Below are positions 30,329 to 40,333 of a DNA stretch of 64,000 nucleotides, one piece after another (positions within the stretch are counted from its first letter, which is position 1; the number at the start of each line of letters is the position of its first letter). The DNA lies in assembly GCA_963806495.1 (NCBI GenBank), contig CAWDYA010000006.1, forward strand, positions 1 to 64,000, in the 5' to 3' direction. A program made the translations under genes and the position numbers. This DNA is from CAWDYA01 sp963806495. Lineage in GTDB: Bacteria > Acidobacteriota > Polarisedimenticolia > JACPZX01 > DASXTC01. The notes beneath the pieces were generated by a model that was given only the letters and a program-made list of their open reading frames with translations, was not told the origin of the DNA and ran no database searches.

Positions 30329-30478
30329 CCCTCGTAGAATAGCTCTTCTCCCCATAACCCTCGGAAACGCGAAAAAGCAACGAATCTGTAAGTTGCTGAT
30401 TTCATTTCCTCTTCCGCACCCTCTTGAGATCCCCGGAGGCTCAGGGTCCTTGCGGGTTCAAAGCCCACACCCGGTACC
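30305..30478 (+). repeat. array repeat R2: decayed copy
   Basis: The flank keeps CCACCTGGGTGTCC, both TAACCCTCG repeats and CGGAAACG. The dyad is degraded to AAAAGCAA and no longer pairs with its partner. The tRNA part runs from CTTGAGATCCCC (30423) to CCGGTACC, with the T-arm 5' strand GCGGGTTCAAA intact but the 3' strand mismatched. It seems the oldest copy in the array. Confidence 0.7.
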
Positions 30479-30760
30479 GGTCTTTTCAACCTCTTACGAG
30501 CGAGGGAACCTTGGGGATGAGATGAGTATCGCAGTTGCCGTTGATCGATCTTGCGGCCGTATGGACGCGGCCTGCGGCCTCAGCCCGGCGACAGCTTTCC
30601 CCGGGAGTACAATCATGGAGTGAACGGAGCATGGGCCGGCGAGAAAGATGAGGTCGTAGCGGAGGCGGGCGGCAGATCACGGTCCAGTTGGCGAGCGAGG
30701 GGCCGTCCGGGGCCCGGACGGTCCACGGTAGGAAGGCTTCGATTGGATGGCTACAGGAGC

Positions 30761-31870
30761 ATGACAGTGACGACCAGGATTCAAGCAGTCGGGATGCTGA
30801 TGGTGATGCTCGGGTTCTGCCTGAGCGGACAGTCACGAGGATTCGCGGGGGTTGACCCGAGCAAAACCGGCAAGGTCGTGCCCGGGCGATTCGAATACCC
30901 GGAGGCACTCGCGGTCGGTCACGAAGGTGACCTACTCGTTGCCGCGCGACGCCAGCACCAGGTATTTAGATTGGCCGAATCGGGCGAGATTGCCCTGGTC
31001 GCAGGCGACGGTCGGCGAGGTTTCAGTGGCGACGGAGGACCAGCCGTTGACGCAAGCCTCGACGGCCCCGGCGGTGTCGCCGTTGATGCCGCGGGCAATG
31101 TGATCATCGCAGACACCAACAACAACCGCATCAGGCAAGTCAATGCCCGCACGGGCATCATCAGAACAATCGCTGGAGGAGGAAAGCAGGACCCACTGGA
31201 AAGACAATCACCCTGCGATTGCCGCAAACCTAGCATTGCCCAGAGGGCCTGGCTGTCTTCCACCCCGAAGGGAACATCCTGTTCTCAGATAGCGGCCACT
31301 TCAGAGTCCGAAAAATTGATAGGTCCTCGGGCCTGATTCAGGCAGTCGCTGGACGAGGCACAAATCGGCACACGGGAGATGGTGGCCCCGCGACGAGCGC
31401 AGATTCGTAGAATCCCGGATGCACTGGCCATAGACGCCCGCGGGAACCTCTTCATCGTCCAGGCCGGAGATAACCGGGTCCCGGAGGGTCGATGCTTGAA
31501 CGGGGCTCATCTCTACCTTCGCCGGTACGGGCGCGCAGGGTTTTAGCGGAGATGGTGGACGCGCCACGAGCGCAAGGTTGTATGGACCAAGGGGCGTTGC
31601 GGTCGACTCGAGAAGGCAACGTCTTTATCGCGGATGCGTTCAACCGACGCATACGACGGGTTGACGCTGCCACTGGCTTCATCACCACGGTCGCAGGCAC
31701 CGGTGCTTCCGGTTTCGGTGGGAATGGCGGACCGGCAGCGAGCGCCGAGTTGCTTCGAGCCTTCAAACGTCGTGGTTGACCCCGCCGGCAATCTCTACTT
31801 CATCGAACTGTACGGTCGATGCATTCGAAAAGTAGATACCGTCACCAAAACCATCGTCGTTTGGGCCTAG
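30761..31870 (+). pseudogene. secreted NHL-repeat protein, frameshifted
   Basis: The ATG at 30761 opens a signal-peptide-like stretch (GMLMVMLGFCLSGQSRGFAG). NHL-repeat propeller blades follow: YPEALAVGHEGDLLVAA, LVAGDGRRGFSGDGGP, PGGVAVDAAGNVIIADTNNN and RIRQVNARTGIIRTIAGG. At least three frame changes (near 31210, 31400 and 31540) separate later blades such as NVFIADAFNRRIRRVDAATG and NVVVDPAGNLYFIEL. The stop is at 31868-31870. NHL propellers of this type bind proteins, RNA or ligands; no specific role is visible. Confidence 0.7.
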
Positions 31871-31989
31871 ACCAAGTGTTTGCGAGCCAGCGACGCCCCA
31901 ACCATGACAGCCTCTTGTGCGACATCTCGATTCGTCGGCCCCACACTACGCTGCTGGCCTTCTGGTTCAGGAGGTTTGGCTCCGGGAAA

Positions 31990-32166
31990 CAGGTGTCCGT
32001 CTGGGTGTCCATAACCCTCGTAAAATACGCGTCGCTCCCCGTAACCCTCGGAAACGGGAAAGGGCAACGAGTTAGTAACCTACTGATTTCATTGCCCTTC
32101 CGTCACACTCCTAAAATCCCCTGGGCCACAAGGCCCGTGAGGGTTCGAGCCCCTCCCCTGGCACCA
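31990..32166 (+). repeat. array repeat R3: conserved flank plus second-type tRNA-Leu 3' half
   Basis: The flank 31990-32099 is nearly identical to R1, with the dyad AAGGGCAA (32060-32067) and TTGCCCTT (32092-32099). The tRNA part starts CTAAAATCCCC at 32111 and ends CCA at 32164-32166. Its T-arm is GAGGG-TTCGAGC-CCCTC and its acceptor strand CCCTGGC, which would pair with GCCAGGG. That is not the tRNA-Leu at 26566, so this end comes from another tRNA-Leu gene. Confidence 0.85.
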
Positions 32167-32372
32167 ACAACTCATTGATTCCGCGGCCCTCGGACCGGTT
32201 CACAAGTCGAGACAGGACTCCCCCTTTGCCCTTCGCGCGAGGGGGTTGAGGGCCAAAGATCGCATCGCATGGACGACTCACGGTGGCTTGAGCAGATCGA
32301 GCCAAGCGCTTGCCGTCTGGACCCGGGGGGCGTGTGGAGTCCGACGAGCGGCGGGCGGACGATGGCGCCCCC

Positions 32373-32938
32373 TCAAGGGCACGGGGTCGGGTTCGGTTGC
32401 TCCGCTCCACTGCTCTCGAGACCTTTCGTCCCCTCTTCCCCGAGGGGATTCTTGGCCGGTGACGAGGTAAAAGTAGAACGAGCCGAGACCCGGCGAGCCG
32501 GAGTCGGAGGTGCCCGTCGTCGTGAGACCGCTCGTCAGACAAGAGCCGAAGGTCGATGGGAAGCCCGAGGAACCGCCGCGGTAGAGATTGTACGTCCCGG
32601 CGGATTTCTCCGGAGTCCAGGTTAGGTCGGTGTTGCTGGAGAAAGTCAGGCCAAGCACCTCCCCGGGAGGCGGATACGTTCCGACGAACCCGCCGGCGAT
32701 ATGAAACGACGAGCTTCCGAGCATCGGCCCGGCCATTCCGTCACCGATGGCGTCGAGCCTCATGTGGAAGCTCGACGACGAGAGGACCACGCCCTGGGCC
32801 GGGTGACCTCCCTCGTTAAGGGCGTGTTCCTCGAGTTTGTAGCTCGCGCTCTGCTGCGCCCGCGCCACGCCCGGAAAAGCCAGGATGACAACAACCAGGA
32901 CCGGGACCGAGTGGTCGACGCATCGTCATTCTCCTCAT
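32373..32938 (-). pseudogene. secreted protein with FnIII-like domain and conserved tail, frameshifted
   Basis: The ATG at 32936-32938 overlaps the stop of the upstream gene (ATGA). A frame change occurs in the signal peptide (VPVLVVVILAFPGVARAQ is readable in the second frame). The mature part reads SASYKLEEHALNEGGHPAQG, MLGSSSFHIAGGFVG, then a fibronectin-III-like stretch LTWTPEKSAGTYNLYRGG. After FYFYLVTG a second frame change occurs. The conserved ending NPLGEEGTKGLESSGAEQ then PNPTPCP reads to a stop at 32373-32375. I know this tail from Acidobacteriota-type secreted proteins, which supports the lineage guess. Function is unknown. Confidence 0.65.
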
Positions 32939-35548
32939 CGGTCCATCACGACGACACGGATGGTCCCGAGCCCCACGACCAGCGGCTCCAGGGCTTTGCC
33001 GATCACCGTACCCTGTCCGCATTCGAGCGCCCGCATGGCTCGACTGGGGGTCGGAGACGAGGTCAGGAGATCACCCTGGCCGCATCTCTCCGTAGCCGGC
33101 GTCCACACACAGGAGCGCGAAGCGTGAATCCACCATGGCGACGGTCATGACCCCGTCGGTCGTTTCGGACGCGGCTGCCTGCTATCTCGACGACACCGGG
33201 GTCTGCAGTGCCGTCGGCGCGGTGGAGCAAACCCGGTCGGGCGGGATCCAGCGCGAGGAGATTGCCCCGCTTCGACCGCCTCGGAAACCGGCAAGAGCAA
33301 GGGAAGCGCTGCCGGCGCCGTGGCCGCTGGCGGTGTCGGGCTGGGACAGCCACCGTCGGCGGCCGGCCCGCCGAGGTGCCGCCAACCGGCGCCGTCGAGG
33401 TTCCCTGGGGCGGGTGCGAGGGACGAGGCGGCTCCGCGGCGCGGCGCGCCTGGGAGGCAGCGGTGTCGGCCGCCGCGATTGTGTCCGCGCGTCCGTTGTC
33501 GATGCGCGCCTCGAGCGACTCCGACCGATGGAGATCAACGAGAGGGGTTTCCCCCGAGCGCCTCTCGCATCGAGGCGAAACGCGAGAGCGCCGAGCTACG
33601 CGCGAGATAAATTTCGGGTTCGAGGCGCCGATGGCGTCGAACGCCGCCGCATCGGGCAGAAAGGCGGGACGCTCCTTCTTCTGGATGACCGGCTCCCGCT
33701 CGAAGCCGATCCGGAGGCCGAAGACTAGATAGTCGAATGGGGCGTCCGACCCCGCCGGGCCGCGCACGACGATCTCGTCCGTCGCCTTGCTCACGACCGA
33801 CAGCGGGATCGGGTCCCCGACCGGCGTGACCTGCACGGTCAGACCCACATCCGGGTTCGCGACGAGCGGGAAGGTATACTTCCAGCCTCACGCGCGCTTC
33901 GCCGTTGTTGAGCCTCGCGCTGCCGCGCGTGTACACGGCCACCTCGTCCCCTTCCGGCGCCGCGTACACGATCACCTTGTCCTTGTCGTCGGGATGGTTC
34001 TGGACGAAATTCATCGAGCCCGTTCCCTTGATCTTGTTCGTGGGCGTCGCGACATCGGCCCAGTACGTCACGTCGTTCGGGTGGGAGAAGGTCGCGCCGG
34101 AGAACAGGCCCTTCCCCCAAATCCCCCGGTCGCCGTAGCCGATGTACGCGAGGCCGCTGCTGTCCAAGTCGTTAAAGTACCCACCGTAGGCGCTCCTCGT
34201 GCTTAGTAAATCCCGCCGTCTCCGAATGAGATCGTGGCGTATCCGTCGCCAAGCGGGTTGAAAAAGTGGCCGCCCCCCATGCTCCCGGTCGCCTCGATCC
34301 CGTACTTGCCATACCCCAGGAAGGCGTGGCCGGTGTCACTGGCGTCGTAAAACTCCGCGCCGGCAGTATTGCCCCAGGCGGTGATCCCCGTATCGCCATT
34401 CCCGATGCGTGCATGGCCGCTGTTGTTTGCGTGCGTAGAATTCCGCGCCGGAAGAGTTTCCCCAGGCCTGGATCCCTTCATCCCCGTATCCCACGAGGGC
34501 GCCGCCGCTGGAATTGGAATCCTGGAAGGAGCCGCCGCCGGAGTTCCCGGACGCCGCGATTCCGATGTCACCGACAGCGACATTGGCGCTACCGCTTTGG
34601 CCCGGGCTCGTGAAAGCCCCGCCCGCTGTCGCCCCGGCCGCCTTGATTCCATACTCACCGTATCCCACATAGGCATAGCCGGTGCCATACGAGGCATGGA
34701 ACTCCCCGCCCAGGCTCGGTGCCGTAGGCGAGTATCCCCTTGCCCTGGATGCCGACATAAGTGTCGCCTTCTGACCCGTAGCCCGTGTAATGGAATTCAC
34801 CACCTGCCAACGGTCCGCTGGCGTAGATCCCCTCGGAGCCATAACCGATGTAAGCCTGGCCGTCGGCGCTCGCATCCTTGAAGTAGCCGCCGGCCAAGTT
34901 GCCGTAGCCTTCGATCCCGTTGTCGCCCTTGCCGACGTAGGCATAGCCGGTGCCGTCGCTGTCGAAGAACACCCCGCCAATCGAGGTGCCGCCGCTCGTG
35001 ATCCCCGTCGATGTGGGCGCGGAGGCCGTCACCGTCAGGGGGCCGCCCTTGAACTGAGCCGTCGTGCTCGTGTCGAGGAAGCGGCTCGCGGGCCTCCCCT
35101 CCAGGTTCGCGGCATTGAGAGCGTAGCCCGCCGCGACGACGCGGGTTCTCGGACTCAGGGTCTCCGCCCCGATCTGGACCTCCAGCCACAGCGCCGTGTA
35201 ATCGCGGAACACGTCCGCGAGCGACGTATAGACTCCCGGGCCGGAGCCGTCGAGCACCTGGCCGCTGCCGATCTGGGTCGTGAACAGCCCTCCCGTCACC
35301 TGTACCGCCATTCCGTTCACGGCCAGATGCTGGTCCACGAGAATCTCGTTGCCAGCGGCCTGAGCGTCGAACAGCCGGAACACCATGTCGTAGCTCCCGG
35401 TCAGCGGCGCATCCGAAGCGTCCCGGAGCACACCCTGGTAGCTCACGAGGGGGGGTGGGGTGGCGGCAAAGCACAGGCCCGTGGCCAGTGCCGCCACGAC
35501 CCACGGGAGAACGTGGCCAAAGAGGGGACGGGTTCGTTGCGCTGTCAT
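32935..35548 (-). pseudogene. large secreted repeat protein with GYG/GI repeats, frameshifted
   Basis: About 870 residues if repaired. The start at 35546-35548 follows a strong AAAGGAGGAACCC. A signal peptide (LPWVVAALATGLCFAA) and a domain beginning VSYQGVLRDASDAPLTGSYD follow. Then come about nine repeats of roughly 22-30 residues with the pattern GYxYxGxGDxGIxxxGxxxGGxF, for example GYAYVGKGDNGIEGYG, QAYIGYGSEGIYASG and GHAFLGYGKYGIEATG. After these come SHPNDVTYWADVATP and VYTRGSARLNNGEARV. The end, ALECGQGTVIGKALEPLVVG then GTIRVVVMDR, has a known partner layout in such proteins. At least five frame changes interrupt it. It is coupled to the downstream secreted gene. Confidence 0.7.
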
Positions 35549-35880
35549 GGGTTCCTCCTTTGCGGTGCCCGGATCCTGGGGTGCATTGAAGATCACGGAA
35601 AGCGGTGCCCGGGCGGGCCGTGCTCCTGTCCGGGACGCTCCTCTGACATTTCCACCATTGCGTCGCCCACCAACAGCAGGCAACGGGCCGTCCCGCAACT
35701 GGTGCGTGGCGGCCAGCCTCCGTGGCCATCTCCCGGTGTCGGCGGGCTGGCCACGAGCGGGCTCGTGGCGGAACGCCGTGTGACACGCTCTGGATGATAA
35801 GGGATTGGGACGCCAAGTGTGCATCGAAACTGGACAGTGCAGCCCCTCGATTGATCCCCGTTCTGCTCGTTGCCTTGAAT
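35549..35880. other. intergenic segment without supported gene
   Basis: This 332-bp stretch separates the start of the repeat protein from repeat R4. It should hold the promoter of the secreted operon on the minus strand. I see no convincing gene, hairpin or full array flank in it, although the last 40 bases (around CGTTGCCTTGAATC) vaguely resemble the spacer before R5. Confidence 0.4.
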
Positions 35881-35935
35881 CGAAATCCCCTGGGCTTTAC
35901 GGCCCGTGAGGGTTCGATCCCCTCCCCTGGCACCA
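35881..35935 (+). repeat. array repeat R4: tRNA-Leu 3' half without the common flank
   Basis: CGAAATCCCC opens the copy, then a variable arm with GGGC/GCCC, T-arm GAGGG-TTCGATC-CCCTC, acceptor strand CCCTGGC and ACCA. It shares the second-type sequence with R3. The AAGGGCAA/TTGCCCTT dyad and TAACCCTCG repeats are missing upstream. There is no 5' tRNA half. Confidence 0.75.
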
Positions 35936-35947
35936 TCCGGGACCCGG

Positions 35948-38613
35948 CTACTCGTTCGTCGGTCTCTGGAACCAGTTGAGCAGGATCGTCGCGGAGGTCG
36001 GGCGGTACTGTTCTCCGGTCAGGATGAGGAAGCGCTGGCCGTCGCTGGTGACGTCGTAGTAGTCGTTGAAGCCGAGAATCGGGGCTTTGAACAGGACGCG
36101 CGGCTCGCCGAAGACGAGCTCGCCGCCCTCTGCGCTGACGGACACGGCCATGATCTCGTCGGCAGTCGTCAGGTAGTAGATCTCTCGCTGGTCACCGCGC
36201 CAGAGCGGCTGGAATCCGCCATTCGGCGAGACGCGAATCCTCTTCCCGGACTCGACATTCGCGACGTAGACCTCTGCCTGACCACTTTCGTTCGTGGCGT
36301 AGGCGATCCATTGCGCATCGGGTGAGATACGGGCGTTGAATTCGCTGGCTCCTTTCGGGGAGTCATGCAGGCGTCGTGGCTTTCCCGGGTGCTCGAGATC
36401 CTCGAGCCAGATTTCGGCGGTCCGTTCGCCGGCGGAATCGGCCTGGTACACGAGCCACCGCCCGTCCTTCGAGATGCTCCCGGGCGTCACGTATTGCTCA
36501 CCCTCCACCAGCGTCCCGACCTCACCGGTACCGTCTGCATTGACCTCGACGATGTCGCTCTTCTCCGGCTCGGTCTGCAGCGAAAAGACGATCTTGCGCC
36601 CGTCGGGGGCCCAACGCTGTCTCCAGGTGACCTCGGACTTGTGGACGCTGATCCCGATTCCGCGGCGAAGCTCGTAGTTGCGGATTTCCTGGAAACCGTC
36701 TTTCGTATATTCGAGCGCGACGTGAGTCTCGTCGGGCGAGATCGCCGGAGATTCGATATAGCCCGGCTCGCCGATCGTTCCGATGACCTCACCGCTGCGG
36801 CTGTACCAGGTCGCAGTCCTCAGGCGGTCGGGCCCCTTCGGGACCAGGGCGGCGATCCGCAGATCGTCGCTGTTGCCCCACCATTGCACTTGCGAAGGCA
36901 ACGGGTAAACCGTCGGTGCTCCCATTTCGAGCGTCTTCGGATCGAACGTGCGGATCGTGAACGACGGCGGGTCTTCCTCGTAAGCTGCCAGTCCCCTGGA
37001 GGTGAGTACCCAACTCCCCGGACGCTCCTTGCTGACCAATTCCTTGCCGGATTCGCCCAACGTCTGGACGTAGATGCCCTCTTCATCCCTCCGGCCACCG
37101 GACTCGCTCATCCGGACATCGAACATGATGCGGCCGTCGTCGAGCCATTGAGGCTCGCGGTGTGCGAACTCGCCGGGTTCGAGCGTGGTGACAGGTTTCG
37201 GAGTTCCACCCTTCTCGGAGACTCCGTAGATCGGTGTGTCCCACGACGGTGAGAAGAAGATGGTGCCGTTCTTTCCCCAGTTGGTCGATCCGGGCCAGTT
37301 GCGCGTCTCGGCGATCTCGATCGGGCTCGAGCGTCCGTCGACCGAGACTTTGAGCATCCTCGATTGAAAGAAGAACCCGACCCACTTGCCGTCCGGTGAC
37401 CAGAAAGGGGCATAGGCGTTGGTGGTCCCTGGCAGCTCTTTGAGGCTGCCGGTCGAGACGGACTGCACCCAGAATCGTGGCTCTCCCCGTTCATCGTAGA
37501 GGCGGAGCAGCAGCCAGGATCCGTCCGGCGAAGGCGTGACCTGGTTGATCCAGGTCCCGGCCGGAGCCTGGATCGAGAACATCATGGGTGGTGGGGCGGC
37601 GGGCGGTGCGGGCTGCAACGTCTTCGAGACGAAAACCGCGATCGTCGCGACGACGACCACCGCCGCAAGCCACCCCAGCCATTCCTTCGTCCGGCGCCGG
37701 ATGGTGATAGCCGGGGCAACCCCTGCCTGCGATCCCGCCTCGGAGATCCACTGAAGCTGGCTGGCGACGTCGTGAGCCGACTGCCAGCGGTCGTCGGGGT
37801 CCTTCTCGAGGCACTTGCGAACGACGTGATCGAGCGCGGGCGGACTCATCGGCGACAACCGTGGAGATCGGCTCGGGCTGCGACGAGACGATCGCGGCGA
37901 TGAGGCTCGTCTTCGACTGTCCCTGGAACGCGCGTCGGCCCGTCGCCATCTCGTAGAGCACGGCGCCCAGCGCGAAGATGTCGGTGCGCGCGTCGGCTTC
38001 GAGTCCTTCGAGCTGCTCGGGCGCCATGTACTGGAACGTCCCGAGGATCGTTCCTTCGGTGGTGAGCGGCTTCGCCTCGGTCGGCATGTTCGTCAGGCCA
38101 TCGATCGGCGCCCTGCCCTCGGTCGCCGTCTTTGCGAGGCCGAAGTCGAGGAGCTTCGCGCCCGACTTCGTCAGCATGATGTTGCCCGGCTTGAGATCGC
38201 GATGCGTGATCCCCTGACGGTGCGCCGCGTCGAGCGCCGAGGCGATCTGGCGGCCGAACTTCAGGACGTCGTGAAGGGGAAGGGGGCCCTTCTTCACGCG
38301 ATCCGCGAGCGACTCGCCCTCGAGGAGCTCCATGACGAGATAGTGCAGCGTGGCGGAGCCGTCGATCGGCGAAGGCGCCAACGTCATACAGCGTGCAGAC
38401 GTGCGCATGGTTCAGCTGCGAGATCGCCTTCGCCTCGCGCTCGAAGCGCTGGAGGAAGAGCTCGTTCTCTGCGAGCCCCGGAGGGAGCACCTTGATCGCG
38501 ACGTCGCGATCGAGTCGCGTGTCCCTCGCGCGCCAGACCTCGCCCATGCCGCCGGCGCCGATCGGCGAGACGATCTCATAGGGTCCCAGGCGGGTGCCGG
38601 TTTCAATTTTCAT
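35948..38613 (-). pseudogene. Ser/Thr kinase with PD40 propeller, two frame changes
   Basis: The start at 38611-38613 reads MKIETGTRLGPYEIVSPIGA, followed by the Gly loop GAGGMGEVWRARD and the VAIK lysine. A frame change near 38390 follows CTLYDVGA. The second frame carries the catalytic loop HRDLKPGNIM, DFGLAKTA and MAPEQLEGLEADARTDIF. A second change near 37855 leads to LDHVVRKCLEKDPDDRWQSA, a membrane helix (WLAAVVVVATIAVFV) and a C-terminal PD40/TolB-like propeller of about 480 residues, with blades like VTPSPDGSWLLLRLYDERG and ISPDAQWIAYATNESG. If repaired it would be a membrane-anchored signalling kinase with an outer sensor. It is closely related in layout to the intact kinase at 41653-44331. 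Confidence 0.8.
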
Positions 38614-38719
38614 CGGAGTGGAGGATAGCAGCACTGGGGGGAGGACGGTGTGGCTCGGCGCGGTGTGGCACGGCGTACGGCAAATGCGAGAACCGAGAAC
38701 CGGCCGTCGAGAGCAGGTG

Positions 38720-38860
38720 GCCATCCGGGTGTCCACAACCCTCGCGAACGGGGAAGGGCAACGAGTTAGTAAGTTACTGATTTTATTGCCCTTCGGTTCG
38801 TGCCTTGAAATCCCCGGCCTTTTCGGAGGCATGCGGGTTCAAATCCCGCCCCCGGCACCA
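38720..38860 (+). repeat. array repeat R5: distal end copy
   Basis: A shorter flank (GGGTGTCCACAACCCTCG) precedes the dyad AAGGGCAA (38754-38761) and TTGCCCTT (38786-38793), with central AGTAA-G-TTACT. The tRNA part from CTTGAAATCCCC (38804) to CCA (38858-38860) matches the tRNA-Leu at 26566 except for two substitutions and the missing extra T in the acceptor strand. This is what the original tRNA 3' end, displaced by insertions, should look like. Confidence 0.85.
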
Positions 38861-39025
38861 TGAGCAGATGTTCTCGAGAGATCACACGAATGACGGTGCG
38901 TCCACGCTCAGAATGTCCGGCTTGCGGGAGGTCGTCCCGAGTTCGAACACGGGCCAGAATCGATCGCCGGCGCGAGACTCGGGTGCAAGCTGCCAGACAA
39001 GGCGTTCGTCTCACACCACTTGGGA

Positions 39026-40333
39026 TTACTGCAGTTCCCCGGTGTGCCGCTCGTTGGCCAGAGCCATCGGCCACGTCGCGCGTGACCGGGTCCATGGCCC
39101 CGGCAATCCCACTCTGAAGATCCCCGCCTGGTAGGTTGGTGCGATCACTTCGCCGAGCCCGTCGCCATCCAGGTCCCCCACCGCAGGGGAAGCGTAGGCC
39201 CACCCGGGTAGCGTGACCGGAGGGCAGATTGCCACTCCGTTCGCGCCGAGCGCATGGAGGATCCCGTCCGCGGCCAGGACGAGAACGTCCTGCGCCCCGT
39301 CGCCATTCAGGTCGACAATCAGCGGTGTGGTGCCCAGGTCGCTGCCTGTGTCGATGGGCCACCCTGGCAGGAGCGCGCCGGTTCCGGTGAAGGCGTAAAG
39401 CTGGCCTTGATCCGTTCCGACGAAGATCTCCGGCTGTCCGTCGCCGGTGACATCGCCCAGGGCGATCGAGGAGTAGTTGAAGTAGTCATTCACGATCGTC
39501 GTGGTGAACAGTCGAGTTCCATTGGCCCGGTAGGCTGTCAGAGTGGAAATGGCGGCCACGATCACCTCGGGTGTGCCGTCGCCATCCAGATCCCCCAGCA
39601 CCGGCGTGGTGGTGGTAGTGGCCGACCCGGGGGAGCTCGGCCAGCCCGGGAAGAGGGAGCCGTCCGCCCGGAGGACGGCCATCGCGCCTCCGCCCTCCAG
39701 CACCACCTCAGGGCTGCCATCGTGATCCAGATCGGCGGAGACCGGCGAGACTCCGCCGACAGCGCCCCCCGGCCATCCCGGGACTTCCGAGCGGAATGGA
39801 AACGCGAAAGCATGCACCGGGTAGACGGCCCCGACCACGACGTCGAGGAGATCATCGGCATTCAGATCGGCCAGCATCGCCGCGCCGCGCAGGCGGAAGA
39901 AGGGGGATGCCGTCTCCATCCGCTTCGGGAAAGTGCGGACCGAGCCTCCGGAGGCGCGCCACGCGTAGACCGCCACCTCGTCGAAGGCGGTAGCCACGAC
40001 ATCGACCCGGCCGTCGCCATCGATATCGCCCACCGACGGGGAACCAAAGATCCCTCCGAACTTGACTCGCTTCGGCCAGTGCTTGAAGCGGCTCCCATCG
40101 GCGTTCCAGATGTGGACGTATCCCTGAGAGTCCGCTGAGAGGATCTCGAGGGTCCCGTTGCCATCGAGGTCGGCCACCGTGATCGGGGCACTCAGGCCTC
40201 CGTGGATCTGGCTGGAATCGAGGGCGAAGGCGTCGGCGCCTCCGCAGAATGACAAGGAGGTCTGTGCAGGGATGACCCCGGAAGGGACGAGGCTCAACAC
40301 GAATGAGACAGGCAATGCGAGGACAAGGCGCAT
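39026..40333 (-). CDS. secreted FG-GAP/VCBS-repeat protein
   Basis: An intact 435-residue protein with a signal peptide (MRLVLALPVSFVLSLVPSGV, cleavage near PAQTSLS). A beta-propeller of about seven FG-GAP-type repeats follows, each with a Ca-binding-like D-x-D/N-x-D loop: VADLDGNGTLEIL, VGDIDGDGRVDVV, LADLNADDLLDVV, SADLDHDGSPEVV, LGDLDGDGTPEVI and VDLNGDGAQDVLV. The ending WPMALANERHTGELQ, conserved in this type, closes it. Likely an extracellular ligand- or surface-binding protein. It is the first intact gene beyond the tRNA-Leu array. Confidence 0.88.
   Translation of the reverse strand: MRLVLALPVSFVLSLVPSGVIPAQTSLSFCGGADAFALDSSQIHGGLSAPITVADLDGNGTLEILSADSQGYVHIWNADGSRFKHWPKRVKFGGIFGSPSVGDIDGDGRVDVVATAFDEVAVYAWRASGGSVRTFPKRMETASPFFRLRGAAMLADLNADDLLDVVVGAVYPVHAFAFPFRSEVPGWPGGAVGGVSPVSADLDHDGSPEVVLEGGGAMAVLRADGSLFPGWPSSPGSATTTTTPVLGDLDGDGTPEVIVAAISTLTAYRANGTRLFTTTIVNDYFNYSSIALGDVTGDGQPEIFVGTDQGQLYAFTGTGALLPGWPIDTGSDLGTTPLIVDLNGDGAQDVLVLAADGILHALGANGVAICPPVTLPGWAYASPAVGDLDGDGLGEVIAPTYQAGIFRVGLPGPWTRSRATWPMALANERHTGELQ

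Larger units (their letters stand above)
26600..38860. mobile_element. array of tRNA-Leu-targeted cassette-like insertions
   Basis: Starting inside the tRNA-Leu anticodon loop, the region holds five segments, each ending in a copy of the tRNA 3' half from anticodon loop to CCA (ends at 28138, 30478, 32166, 35935 and 38860). Four of the five copies are preceded by a common flank. The distal copy differs from the intact tRNA 3' half at only three positions, as expected for the displaced original end. Cargo: toxin-antitoxin-like genes, a beta-helix protein, an NHL protein, coupled secreted repeat proteins, and a kinase. No integrase or transposase is seen, and most cargo is frameshifted. The interpretation as serial site-specific insertions is inference; the repeats themselves are seen directly. 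Confidence 0.7.

Noticed and set aside
26600..38860. A classical integron with attC sites
   Set aside because: No intI gene and no attC core sites. The repeats contain tRNA halves and a dyad at a fixed distance from them, which is not the attC plan.
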